Shown here: piece after piece, positions 1 to 5,694 of the stretch
Layout of the letters: each line of letters starts with the position of its first letter
How positions within the stretch are numbered: position 1 is the stretch's first letter
Source of the DNA: Kiloniellales bacterium
GTDB lineage: Bacteria; Pseudomonadota; Alphaproteobacteria; Kiloniellales; JAKSDN01
Direction of reading: 5' to 3'
Assembly (NCBI GenBank): GCA_022360075.1
Contig: JAKSDN010000985.1
Coordinates: forward strand, 1-7,956
Length of the DNA stretch: 7,956 nucleotides
The notes under the pieces: model-generated
The model's database searches: none
Told to the model about the DNA's origin: nothing
Seen by the model: only the letters and a program-made list of their open reading frames with translations
Made by a program: the position numbers and the translations under genes

Positions 1-562
1 CGAAGAGCAGAGCGACTGCCATCAGGAGGCCCGGCACGACGCCCGCCGCGAACAGGCCGATGATCGAGACGTTCCGCAAGTTAGCGGCATAGACGATCAT
101 GATGATGCTGGGCGGGATGATCGGCCCGATGATCGAGGAACAAGCGGTGACGGCGGCGCTGTAGTCGGCGTCGTAGCCCTCCTTGCGCATCGCCGGGATC
201 AGGGTCTTGCCGATCGCCACCGTGTCGGTGACGGCCGCGCCCGTGATGCCGGCGAAGAAGACGCTCACCGTGATGTTGACGTGGGAGAGCGCGCCGGGGA
301 CGCGCCCGAACAGGCTGTTGGCGAAGGCGACCAGGCGGTCGGTCAGGCCCGCGCGGTTCATCAGCTCGGCGGTGAAGCTGAAATAGGGCACCGCGATCAG
401 CACGAAGCCCGAAACGCCGGCGTAGAAGCGGTCGGCGATGATCTCCAGGAAGTCGAGCCCGCCGATGGTCACGGCGCCGACCAGGCCCGAGGCGACCATG
501 ACGAGCGCGATCGGCAGGCTGGTGAGCGCCAGGATGAAGAAGACGGCGAGAGCGGCGTTCAC
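1..562 (-). CDS. dctM: TRAP transporter large permease, DctM family (partial, C-terminus off the left edge)
   Basis: This is the large membrane subunit of a TRAP transporter, the channel that moves a solute across the inner membrane using an ion gradient. The window shows 187 N-terminal codons of a family usually about 425-440 residues long. A short first hydrophobic segment (about 4-24) is followed by a second around residues 52-68 ending in a TAELMN-type motif. The family signature IGPIIPPS lies at about 145-152, preceded by FFAGITGAA (102-110). The start is GTG at 562-560, and its GTGA overlaps the stop of the upstream dctQ by 4 bp, so the two are almost certainly translationally coupled. 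The same motifs occur at the same spacing in the second DctM of this window, which supports the start. No frameshift is seen in the visible part. The family is clear; the substrate is unknown. Confidence 0.93.
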   Translation of the reverse strand, partial: MNAALAVFFILALTSLPIALVMVASGLVGAVTIGGLDFLEIIADRFYAGVSGFVLIAVPYFSFTAELMNRAGLTDRLVAFANSLFGRVPGALSHVNITVSVFFAGITGAAVTDTVAIGKTLIPAMRKEGYDADYSAAVTACSSIIGPIIPPSIIMIVYAANLRNVSIIGLFAAGVVPGLLMAVALLF

Positions 563-1140
563 GGCGCGCCCTCCGCTTCGGGCAGTTCATCGAGCGCCGG
601 GTCGTGGTGCTCGACCAGAGCGACGCCGCTCAGCAGGTGCACGCACATGATCAGGCCGGCCACGGGGACCGAGGCCGCGGTCCACTGGTGCGAGACCTGC
701 AGCAGCTCGGAGACCATGAAGAGCTGGGTCGAGCTGAGGAAGAAGCCGAAGCCGTGCCAGACCAAGGCGATCCCGAACAGTGCCACCACGGTGAGGTTCA
801 GACACTGCACGGCGCGCAGGGCCAAGGGCGGCAGGGCGCGCGTCGCCATGGTGATCGCGATATGCTCGCCGCGCTTGAAGGCGACCGTGATGCTGAGCAT
901 CGCAAGCCAGGGCAGGAAGAGCCGCGTCATCGAGGGGCGTGTGTGCGCATAGGCCCACTCAAGCGGCGAGGCGACGAAGTAGGTCGCCAAGTCGAAATAC
1001 TCGGCGAGCTCGAACAGGATCTCCAGCACGATCCCGAGCGTCGAGATCGACAGCATCACCAGAACGATGGCGACACAGGCGACGGTCACGCCGCGATCGA
1101 GCCGGTCGCTGATGCGACTCAGTGAGGCAAAGGCGTTCAT
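559..1140 (-). CDS. dctQ: TRAP transporter small permease, DctQ family
   Basis: This 193-residue protein is the small membrane subunit that partners DctM. It has four predicted membrane segments, at about 18-40, 71-88, 110-135 and 154-175. The family hallmark FKRGEHIAI lies at 88-96, and a WTAASVPVAGLIM stretch marks the last helix. The loop between helices 1 and 2 (about 41-70) is long, with an SPLEW motif near 58-62 where family members usually carry a W/E pair. The C-terminal tail is acidic and proline-containing. It starts with ATG at 1140 but has no convincing Shine-Dalgarno sequence, which is unusual here because dctP and dctQ2 have strong ones. The gene lies 103 bp after dctP, with a hairpin in that gap, and overlaps dctM by 4 bp. 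It should be made in lower amounts than the binding protein. The substrate is unknown. Confidence 0.92.
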   Translation of the reverse strand: MNAFASLSRISDRLDRGVTVACVAIVLVMLSISTLGIVLEILFELAEYFDLATYFVASPLEWAYAHTRPSMTRLFLPWLAMLSITVAFKRGEHIAITMATRALPPLALRAVQCLNLTVVALFGIALVWHGFGFFLSSTQLFMVSELLQVSHQWTAASVPVAGLIMCVHLLSGVALVEHHDPALDELPEAEGAP

Positions 1141-1192
1141 GACGGTGACTATGGCACGACGGGGCGCGCCGGTCCTTGCTGGGCGTTCGGGA

Positions 1193-1230
1193 TCGGGACG
1201 GCCCCGCCCGCTAAGGCGTTGCCGTCCCGA
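1193..1230 (-). other. Intercistronic hairpin between dctP and dctQ
   Basis: A perfect 10-bp inverted repeat, TCGGGACGGC at 1193-1202 with its complement at 1221-1230, begins 13 nt after the dctP stop. A further 4-bp stem (1205-1208 with 1215-1218) can form inside the loop, giving a long GC-rich stem. No T-run follows on the transcribed strand, so it is unlikely to be a full rho-independent terminator. After a binding-protein gene such a hairpin commonly protects the upstream mRNA end or partly attenuates transcription, so more binding protein than permease is made. That role is inferred. Confidence 0.6.
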
Positions 1231-1243
1231 CCGCCGTTGAGAG

Positions 1244-2350
1244 CTAGTTCAGGTAGTCCGCCGTCCACTTCTCGTCGAGCTCGGCGGCGATGCGATCGAC
1301 CTCGCCCCACAGCTCGTCGACCAGCTTGGGATCCAAGCCGAAGTCCTCGGTGACCCATTTGCGATAGGCCGGTCGCGCGATGTCGCGCATCTTGGCCTTC
1401 TCGGAATCGGCCAGGATATGGCAGTCGTCGAACTTCTTGCAGGAGTTGGCCCAGCCGATGACGCTGATCTGAGTGGCGATGCCGTGCCCGATCGTGACGG
1501 CCTCGCGGGCGGAGGCCACGATGATTTTCTTGTACTCTTCGGGCAATTGGGAGAACCAGGCTTCGCTGACCGTCCAGGTCACCGAGTTGTAAACATGGCC
1601 GCTCCAGGTCGTGTACTTGGTCACGTCGTAGAGCTTGAACATGTCGTTGATGCCCGGCGCGTTGAACTGGCCGTCGGCGAGACCGGTGGCCAGCGCCGTC
1701 TGCACCTCGCCCCAGGGCAGCGGCGTCGCCGAGGCACCGAGCGACTTCATCATGGTCATGTGGGCCGGGTTCTCCTCGACGCGGATCCGCAGGCCCTTGA
1801 TGTCGTCGACCGACTTGATCAGCCGCTTGTTGGTCGTGAAGGCGACGAAGCCGCCGCCGTCGTCGAAGGTGCCGAGGTAGCGAAGTCCCACCTCCTTGAT
1901 CATCGGCCGCATGAAGTCGGCGAACCAGGAGGAGTCGAAGAAGGCCCAGGCCGTCTTGTAGTTCGGGAACAGGAACGGCGTGGTGACCGCCTGGTAGTTC
2001 TTGAAGAACGACGATTGGGCGCCGGAGGACATCAGCACCGATTGGACGGTCTTGCCTGCCTGCGCCTGCTTGCCGGTCTCGACCTCGCTGCCGAGCGCGC
2101 CGTTGCCGAAGACCTTGACCTCGATGTCGCCGTCGGTCGCGCTCTCGACGAGCTGCCGGAAGCGCTCGAGCGAGGGGGCTGCCTCGTTGTTGGTCAGATC
2201 GTCGGGATAGAGCATCGCGATCGTCATGGTGTAGGTCGCGGCGGCCGACGGCAGCGCCGAAGCCGTCATCGCAAGACCGAAGCCGACGACGGCGGCCACG
2301 GCGACGAACGATCGTGTGAGGGGGGATGCTGCGCTGTGCGTGGGTTTCAT
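1244..2350 (-). CDS. dctP: TRAP transporter periplasmic solute-binding protein, DctP family
   Basis: This 368-residue protein is the periplasmic receptor that captures the solute and delivers it to the DctQ-DctM permease. A Sec signal peptide occupies about residues 1-38, with a hydrophobic core at 15-33 and a likely cleavage after SAAA. The mature part has the DctP order: a FGNGALGSE segment (81-89), a GLRIRV motif whose second arginine (R190) matches the family arginine that pairs with a substrate carboxylate, then PLPWGEVQTAL and GLADGQFNAP (210-232). C304 and C310 (CKKFDDC) could form a periplasmic disulfide. The length is slightly above the usual 330-350 because of the long signal peptide and this cysteine segment. 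ATG at 2350 is preceded by AGGGAG (2358-2363), 7 nt away. It is first in a dctP-dctQ-dctM operon. The arginine suggests an organic acid substrate, which is unproven. Confidence 0.94.
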   Translation of the reverse strand: MKPTHSAASPLTRSFVAVAAVVGFGLAMTASALPSAAATYTMTIAMLYPDDLTNNEAAPSLERFRQLVESATDGDIEVKVFGNGALGSEVETGKQAQAGKTVQSVLMSSGAQSSFFKNYQAVTTPFLFPNYKTAWAFFDSSWFADFMRPMIKEVGLRYLGTFDDGGGFVAFTTNKRLIKSVDDIKGLRIRVEENPAHMTMMKSLGASATPLPWGEVQTALATGLADGQFNAPGINDMFKLYDVTKYTTWSGHVYNSVTWTVSEAWFSQLPEEYKKIIVASAREAVTIGHGIATQISVIGWANSCKKFDDCHILADSEKAKMRDIARPAYRKWVTEDFGLDPKLVDELWGEVDRIAAELDEKWTADYLN

Positions 2351-2426
2351 TTTAGGTCTCCCTAGCCCTTTTTGCGAGGCGCGATCCCAGTCGGGTTCGA
2401 CTGAATCACGAGGTCTCGGTCCGTTA

Positions 2427-2456
2427 ATCGTATGCTTATGATGTGCCCATTGACAA
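2427..2456 (-). promoter_or_regulatory. Candidate sigma-70-type promoter for dctP-dctQ-dctM
   Basis: On the minus strand, TTGTCA (2456-2451, 5 of 6 matches to TTGACA) is followed after 18 bp by TACGAT (2432-2427, 4 of 6 to TATAAT). This is an AT-richer patch in GC-rich surroundings. Transcription would start near 2420 and leave a leader of about 70 nt before dctP. A small inverted repeat, AACACTGTT at 2456-2464, abuts the -35 element and might be a regulator site, but it is too short to call. This is a consensus match by eye only. Confidence 0.4.
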
Positions 2457-2482
2457 ACACTGTTCTTTTTGCGGTCGATGCG

Positions 2483-2494
2483 CCGCCGCGGCGG
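2483..2494 (-). other. 12-bp GC palindrome just after the regulator gene
   Basis: CCGCCGCGGCGG is a perfect palindrome lying 4 nt beyond the regulator stop codon. In RNA it could form only a short 4-bp stem with a 4-nt loop, and no T-run follows immediately (an A-rich stretch lies farther on). It may contribute weakly to ending the regulator transcript, but read-through into dctP remains plausible. Such palindromes also arise by chance in GC-rich DNA. Confidence 0.2.
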
Positions 2495-2498
2495 GCCT

Positions 2499-3377
2499 CT
2501 AATCGCCGACCGGCTGAGCGGTTGTGCGGCCGTCCAGGGTGGCGAGGGAGGCGCGGATGCGGCGGAGCTGCTCCTTGGTCGAGTCCGGGCGGCTGCGCGC
2601 CACGCCCGTCGCCAGCACGTCGATCACCGCCAGGAAGACGAGGCGCGAGGCGGTCGGCTTGTAGATGTCCGGGTCCTCCGTCAGGTCGAGCAGGATGGCG
2701 ATGTCGCTGACCGCGGCCAGGGGACTGTCCGGATGGGTAAGGCCGATCGTCTTGGCGCCGTACTGCCGCGCGATCTCCGCGCTTTCGACCAGCTCGCGCG
2801 GATGGCCCGAGGCCGAGATCATCACCAGCACATCGTCTTCGCCGAGCGTCGCGGCGTGCATGCGCTGCAGATAGCCGTCGCTCAGCGAGGTCGTTGGGAT
2901 GCCGAGGCGGAAGAAGCGGCTCGCGGCATCGAAGGCGACCGTGGTCGAGCCGCCGCCGACGCCGCAGAACACGAGCCGGTGCGCCCGGGTCATCGCCGCG
3001 ACCGCTGCCTCGATGACGGCGGGGTCGAGCTGGCTGCGCGCCGCGTTCGCCGTCGTGAAGAGCACGCCCAGGATGTGGTCGATCAGGTTGCTGCCGCTGG
3101 TGTCGGTCTCGTGCGTGCGCTTCAGGTATTGCAGGCTGACCGCCACGTTCTGGGCGAGGCGGATCTTGAACTCCTTGAAGCCGGCGCAGCCCAACGTGCG
3201 GCAGAAGCGGATCACCGTCGGCTCGCTGACGCCGGACGCCGCCGCGATCTGCGTGACGGTCGAGCGGGTGACGCCCTCCAGGTTCTCCAGCACGTAGCTC
3301 GCCACCTTCTGCTCGCGCGCGTTGAAGCCGCCGTCGAGGCGGCGGAGGGTCGAGATCAGGTCGATGGCGGTGGTCAC
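2499..3377 (-). CDS. MurR/RpiR-family transcriptional regulator (HTH_6 + SIS domains)
   Basis: This 292-residue cytoplasmic DNA-binding protein is of the RpiR/HexR/MurR type. The N-terminal winged helix-turn-helix covers about 1-77, with the core TVTQIAAASGVSEPTVIRFC at 40-59 followed by a RTLGCAGFKEFK segment typical of the family. A SIS (sugar isomerase) domain spans about 125-255, with the phosphosugar-binding-type loops CGVGGGST (138-145) and ISASGHPRE (187-195). EDPDIYKPTASRL (234-246) and AVIDVLATGVA complete the fold. In this loop the usual Thr of SxSGxT is replaced by Pro, so the ligand may not be a classical phosphosugar. The start is GTG at 3377, 7 nt after a GGGAG ribosome site. 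It lies between two TRAP operons, in the same direction as the left and divergent from the right. It probably controls the right operon and itself through the sites at 3427-3441 and 3814-3828. The family is secure; the ligand is unknown. Confidence 0.93.
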   Translation of the reverse strand: MTTAIDLISTLRRLDGGFNAREQKVASYVLENLEGVTRSTVTQIAAASGVSEPTVIRFCRTLGCAGFKEFKIRLAQNVAVSLQYLKRTHETDTSGSNLIDHILGVLFTTANAARSQLDPAVIEAAVAAMTRAHRLVFCGVGGGSTTVAFDAASRFFRLGIPTTSLSDGYLQRMHAATLGEDDVLVMISASGHPRELVESAEIARQYGAKTIGLTHPDSPLAAVSDIAILLDLTEDPDIYKPTASRLVFLAVIDVLATGVARSRPDSTKEQLRRIRASLATLDGRTTAQPVGD

Positions 3378-3412
3378 GGTTCGGCTCCCGCCAAGTGTGC
3401 GGTCCGGCCGAC

Positions 3413-3442
3413 AGTATAGCTATAGAGGTAGAAAAATTACAG
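3413..3442 (-). promoter_or_regulatory. Candidate promoter of the RpiR-type regulator gene
   Basis: On the minus strand a -10 element TATACT (3418-3413, 5 of 6) lies 18 bp downstream of a weak -35 CTGTAA (3442-3437, 3 of 6). Transcription would start near 3406, leaving a leader of about 29 nt to the GTG start. A perfect 10-bp palindrome, TATAGCTATA (3415-3424), overlaps the -10. A HexR-like site (3427-3441) covers the spacer and -35. Both would suit autoregulation. The assignment rests on position and consensus only. Confidence 0.4.
3427..3441. promoter_or_regulatory. Candidate RpiR/HexR-type operator at the regulator promoter
   Basis: GGTAGAAAAATTACA matches 13 of 15 positions of the HexR consensus as I recall it (TGTARTWWWAYTACA). 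It shares 12 of 15 positions with the site at 3814-3828. It overlaps the predicted -35 and spacer of the regulator gene, so the protein could repress its own transcription. HexR belongs to the same MurR/RpiR family as the regulator encoded here. Binding is inferred. Confidence 0.45.
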
Positions 3443-3561
3443 TAGGTTTGATAGGTGTTGAAATGGGAGTGATCCTACAAACAGGTGTTGTTAGGCCCAA
3501 ATCGCGGCTTCAATTCCTGGTTCTGGGTGATGCTGAGACGGGGCAGGCGCATTGGACAACG

Positions 3562-3685
3562 ATCCTGCGTCCTTCGAGATACCCGCTATCGCGGGCTCCT
3601 CAGGATGAGGATTTTCTTTATGCCACAAAGGTTTTTCCTCATCCTGAGGAGCGCCCATCAGGGCGCGTCTCGAAGGACGCAGGAT
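3562..3685. repeat. Paired REP-like palindromic element with internal hairpins
   Basis: Two 49-nt arms (3562-3610 and 3637-3685) form an imperfect inverted repeat around a 26-nt AT-rich spacer. The outer 18 bp and inner 15 bp of the arms are perfectly complementary. The central 16 nt differ, yet each contains its own hairpin: CCCGC-loop-GCGGG on the left and GCGCCC-loop-GGGCGC on the right. The arms therefore diverged while keeping self-pairing, which suggests selection for structure or insertion of two members of one family. The core (CCTTCGAGA and CTCCTCAGGATGAGG) resembles an intergenic repeat I recall as abundant in alphaproteobacteria. It could fold into a cruciform, or in RNA into a four-way structure lying upstream of both flanking promoters. 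No coding function is likely. Confidence 0.85.
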
Positions 3686-3786
3686 AGGACTGCAGCCCGG
3701 TCGCGCAGCGAGCCCGGCAGGACAGCCAGATCTAATCCGATAGGGTCTTGGCAACGAGTCCATGTGCCGTCCCAGGCACTTTCCCC

Positions 3787-3814
3787 TCGACAGGCTCACC
3801 AACCGTGCTATTCT
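3787..3814 (+). promoter_or_regulatory. Candidate promoter of the right TRAP operon
   Basis: TCGACA (3787-3792, 5 of 6 to TTGACA) is followed after 16 bp by TATTCT (3809-3814, 4 of 6 to TATAAT). The start of transcription would fall near 3821, inside the operator-like site at 3814-3828, with a leader of about 30 nt before the dctQ TTG. The local A-rich stretch contrasts with the GC-rich flanks. This is an inferred sigma-70-type promoter. Confidence 0.45.
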
Positions 3815-3828
3815 GTAAAAAAACTACA
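3814..3828. promoter_or_regulatory. Candidate RpiR/HexR-type operator at the start of the right TRAP operon
   Basis: TGTAAAAAAACTACA has perfect TGTA/TACA arms separated by 7 bp. It matches 14 of 15 positions of the HexR consensus as I recall it (TGTARTWWWAYTACA). It covers the predicted transcription start, where a bound repressor would block RNA polymerase. Together with the related site at 3427-3441 it is the best evidence that the neighbouring RpiR-type protein controls this operon. Confidence 0.5.
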
Positions 3829-3846
3829 AATGATCACCAGGGAGGG

Positions 3847-3869
3847 GCGTCTTGCAGCGTCTTGCAGCG
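3847..3869 (+). repeat. 10-nt tandem repeat spanning the dctQ start codon
   Basis: GCGTCTTGCA occurs twice head-to-tail (3847-3856, 3857-3866) followed by GCG. The first TTG within it is the chosen dctQ start. Because 10 is not a multiple of 3, gain or loss of one unit would move the start codon relative to the reading frame. It could be a slippage site or merely chance. Confidence 0.5.
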
Positions 3870-4358
3870 CGTCTCAGTCACGCGATCAACTGGTTCGTCG
3901 AGCGCGTCATCGCGGCCCTCATGGTGCTCCTGGTGCTCGACGTCTGGCTCGGCGTCATCGACCGCTACATCTTCCATTGGCAGCTTCCCTGGCCCGAGGT
4001 TCTCGCGCGCTATCTCATGATCTGGGCCGCGCTGCTGGCGATCTCGGCCGGTATCGCCCGGCGTGAGCATATCGGCCTGACGTTGCTGTTGAGCCGCATC
4101 CCACGAGCCCTCCGACGGCCGCTCCTGCTCGCGCTCGACATCCTCGCGCTCGCGCTCTTCGCCTACGTGGGCTGGTACGGCATCGACTTCGCGCTCAACG
4201 GCGCGACGCGCCAGGCGATGATCTTCGACATGACGCTGGCGCTGCCCTTTGCCGCCGTGCCCGTCTCGGCGGCGGTGGCCGCCTTGCAGCTCCTGCTCGT
4301 CGCACTGCGCGACCAGGGCCGTTTGATCCAGCACGAGGCCGAGGAAGCGCTCGGATGA
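3852..4358 (+). CDS. dctQ: TRAP transporter small permease, DctQ family
   Basis: This 168-residue small membrane subunit of the second TRAP transporter has four predicted membrane segments, at about 15-36, 49-68, 90-111 and 126-152. Family features are clear: LPWPEVLARYLMIW (45-58) with the conserved W/E pair, ARREHIGLTLL (69-79), and LPFAAVPVSAAVAALQ in the last helix. The length is normal for the family. The start is TTG at 3852, supported by GGAGG (3841-3845) 6 nt upstream; no other in-frame start keeps the complete first helix. It is the first gene of a dctQ-dctM-dctP operon and overlaps dctM by 4 bp. A candidate promoter and RpiR-type operator lie directly upstream, so the RpiR-like protein probably controls it. 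The sequence is not a close copy of the DctQ on the left, which argues against a recent duplication of the whole system. Confidence 0.93.
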   Translation: MQRLAARLSHAINWFVERVIAALMVLLVLDVWLGVIDRYIFHWQLPWPEVLARYLMIWAALLAISAGIARREHIGLTLLLSRIPRALRRPLLLALDILALALFAYVGWYGIDFALNGATRQAMIFDMTLALPFAAVPVSAAVAALQLLLVALRDQGRLIQHEAEEALG

Positions 4359-5650
4359 TCGTTGCCCTGGCCTTCGTGCTGCTGGTCGTGCTGGGCATGC
4401 CGATCGGCTTCGCCCTGGGGCTCGCCGGCGTTGCCGGACTGGTCGAGATGGGCGGCGAGCGTTTCCTGGCGCTGGGGCCGAGCAAGATCTTCAACGGCCT
4501 CAACATCTTTCCCTTCCTCGCCATGCCCTTCTTCATCTTGGCGGGCGAGATCATGAACCACACAGGGATCACCAGCCGTCTGGTGCTGCTCGCCCAGGCC
4601 CTGGTCGGGCACTTCCGGGGCGGTCTCGCCCACACCAACATGCTGGCCTCGGTCTTCTTCGCCGGCTTGACGGGCGCCGCGACGGCCGATGCCGCGGCCT
4701 TCGGCAAGACCCTGGTGCCGGCCATGGTCGAGCGCGGCTATCGGCGCGACTACGCCTGCGCCGTCACCGCCGCCGGCTCGATCATCGGCCCGACCATCCC
4801 GCCCTCGGGCCTGATGGTGATCTACGGCTCGCTGATGGGCGTTTCGATCGGCGGGCTTTTCGCTGCTGGCCTGCTGCCGGGCCTGGTGATCTGCGCGATC
4901 TGCATGGCCGTGATTGCGCTCGGCGCCCAGCGCAACGACCTGCCCAAGAGCGAGCGCCGCGCGGCCTGGGCCGAGCTCTGGCGAATTTTCCGCCAGTCGT
5001 TTTTGGCGCTGATGATGCCGGTGATCATTCTGGGCGGCATCCTCGGCGGCATCGTCACGCCGACCGAAGCGGCCTCGATCGCGGTCGCCTACGCGCTCTT
5101 CATCGGCACCTTCATCTACCGCAAGATCACGCTGCCCGACCTGCTGGAGATGCTGATCCGCACCGCGCGGATCACCGGGGTCATCTTCGTGATCATCGCC
5201 TTTGCCTCGGTGCTCGGCTGGTGGCTGAGCTTCAACCGCATCCCGCAGGAGATCGCCGAGACCATCCTGCAACTGGCGGACAATCCTTACATCATCATCG
5301 CGCTGATCATCCTGCTGCTGCTGGCCATCGGCATGGTGATGGACATCACGGCGATCCTGATCATCCTCGCGCCGGTGCTGGTGCCGCTCACCGAGCGCAT
5401 CGGCATGGAGCCGGTGCATGCCGGGATCATCTTCGTCCTGGCGCTCAACATCTCGCTGATGACGCCCCCCGTCGGGGCCTGCCTCTTCGTGCTGTCCTCG
5501 GTGACCGGTGAAAAGCTCGAGCGCATTGCGAACAAGCTCTGGCCCTTCCTGATCGCCGAGGTGGGCGTCCTTCTGGTGTTCGCCTTTTGGGCGGATCTGG
5601 CCCTCGCGCTTCCGCGCTGGCTTGGTTTCGTGGACGCCGGCACCGGCTGA
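4355..5650 (+). CDS. dctM: TRAP transporter large permease, DctM family
   Basis: This full-length large membrane subunit of 431 residues has about a dozen hydrophobic segments. It forms the solute path together with the preceding DctQ. Typical motifs appear in order: FPFLAMPFFILAGEIMN (52-68), FFAGLTGAATADAAA (101-115), IGPTIPPS (144-151), TPTEAAS (235-241), MVMDITAILIILAPVLVP (327-344) and LMTPPVG (368-374). The TPTEA and TPPVG motifs mark the two re-entrant regions thought to coordinate sodium and substrate in this family. ATG at 4355 overlaps the dctQ stop as ATGA, and a GAGGAAG ribosome site lies inside the end of dctQ, so translation is coupled. dctP follows after 44 bp. No defects are seen. 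The substrate cannot be deduced from the permease. Confidence 0.96.
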   Translation: MIVALAFVLLVVLGMPIGFALGLAGVAGLVEMGGERFLALGPSKIFNGLNIFPFLAMPFFILAGEIMNHTGITSRLVLLAQALVGHFRGGLAHTNMLASVFFAGLTGAATADAAAFGKTLVPAMVERGYRRDYACAVTAAGSIIGPTIPPSGLMVIYGSLMGVSIGGLFAAGLLPGLVICAICMAVIALGAQRNDLPKSERRAAWAELWRIFRQSFLALMMPVIILGGILGGIVTPTEAASIAVAYALFIGTFIYRKITLPDLLEMLIRTARITGVIFVIIAFASVLGWWLSFNRIPQEIAETILQLADNPYIIIALIILLLLAIGMVMDITAILIILAPVLVPLTERIGMEPVHAGIIFVLALNISLMTPPVGACLFVLSSVTGEKLERIANKLWPFLIAEVGVLLVFAFWADLALALPRWLGFVDAGTG

Positions 5651-5694
5651 CGACGAGGCAAATCGGACGACTTTCGACTTGGGAGGATAATGAC

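Larger units (their letters stand above)
3378..3851. other. 474-bp divergent intergenic region between the regulator and the right TRAP operon
   Basis: No credible gene was found here. The ends hold the candidate regulator promoter with operator-like site (3413-3442) and the candidate right-operon promoter with operator-like site (3787-3828). The centre holds the inverted-repeat element (3562-3685). The stretches 3443-3561 and 3686-3786 show no feature I can support. Open frames crossing this area are read through the palindromic repeat and have no ribosome site or recognisable protein family. Confidence 0.7.

Noticed and set aside
1418..2365. Plus-strand open frame opposite the left dctP
   Set aside because: It is the complement of a clear binding-protein gene and has no ribosome site or protein family.
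2450..2472. Exact TTGACA on the plus strand upstream of the regulator stop
   Set aside because: No -10 element lies at a suitable distance and no plus-strand gene follows; the regulator is on the other strand. The same bases serve the minus-strand candidate promoter.
3562..3685. CRISPR array or insertion-sequence end
   Set aside because: There are only two inverted arms, no regularly spaced direct repeats and no transposase gene; it fits a REP-like palindromic pair better.
3485..4066. Plus- and minus-strand open frames across the intergenic repeat
   Set aside because: They read through the palindromic element and into dctQ in another frame; translations look random and lack a start context.
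4163..5419. Long minus-strand open frame opposite dctM
   Set aside because: It is antisense to a clear DctM gene, is rich in His/Asp/Arg/Gln of low complexity, and matches no family; typical of GC-rich mirror frames.
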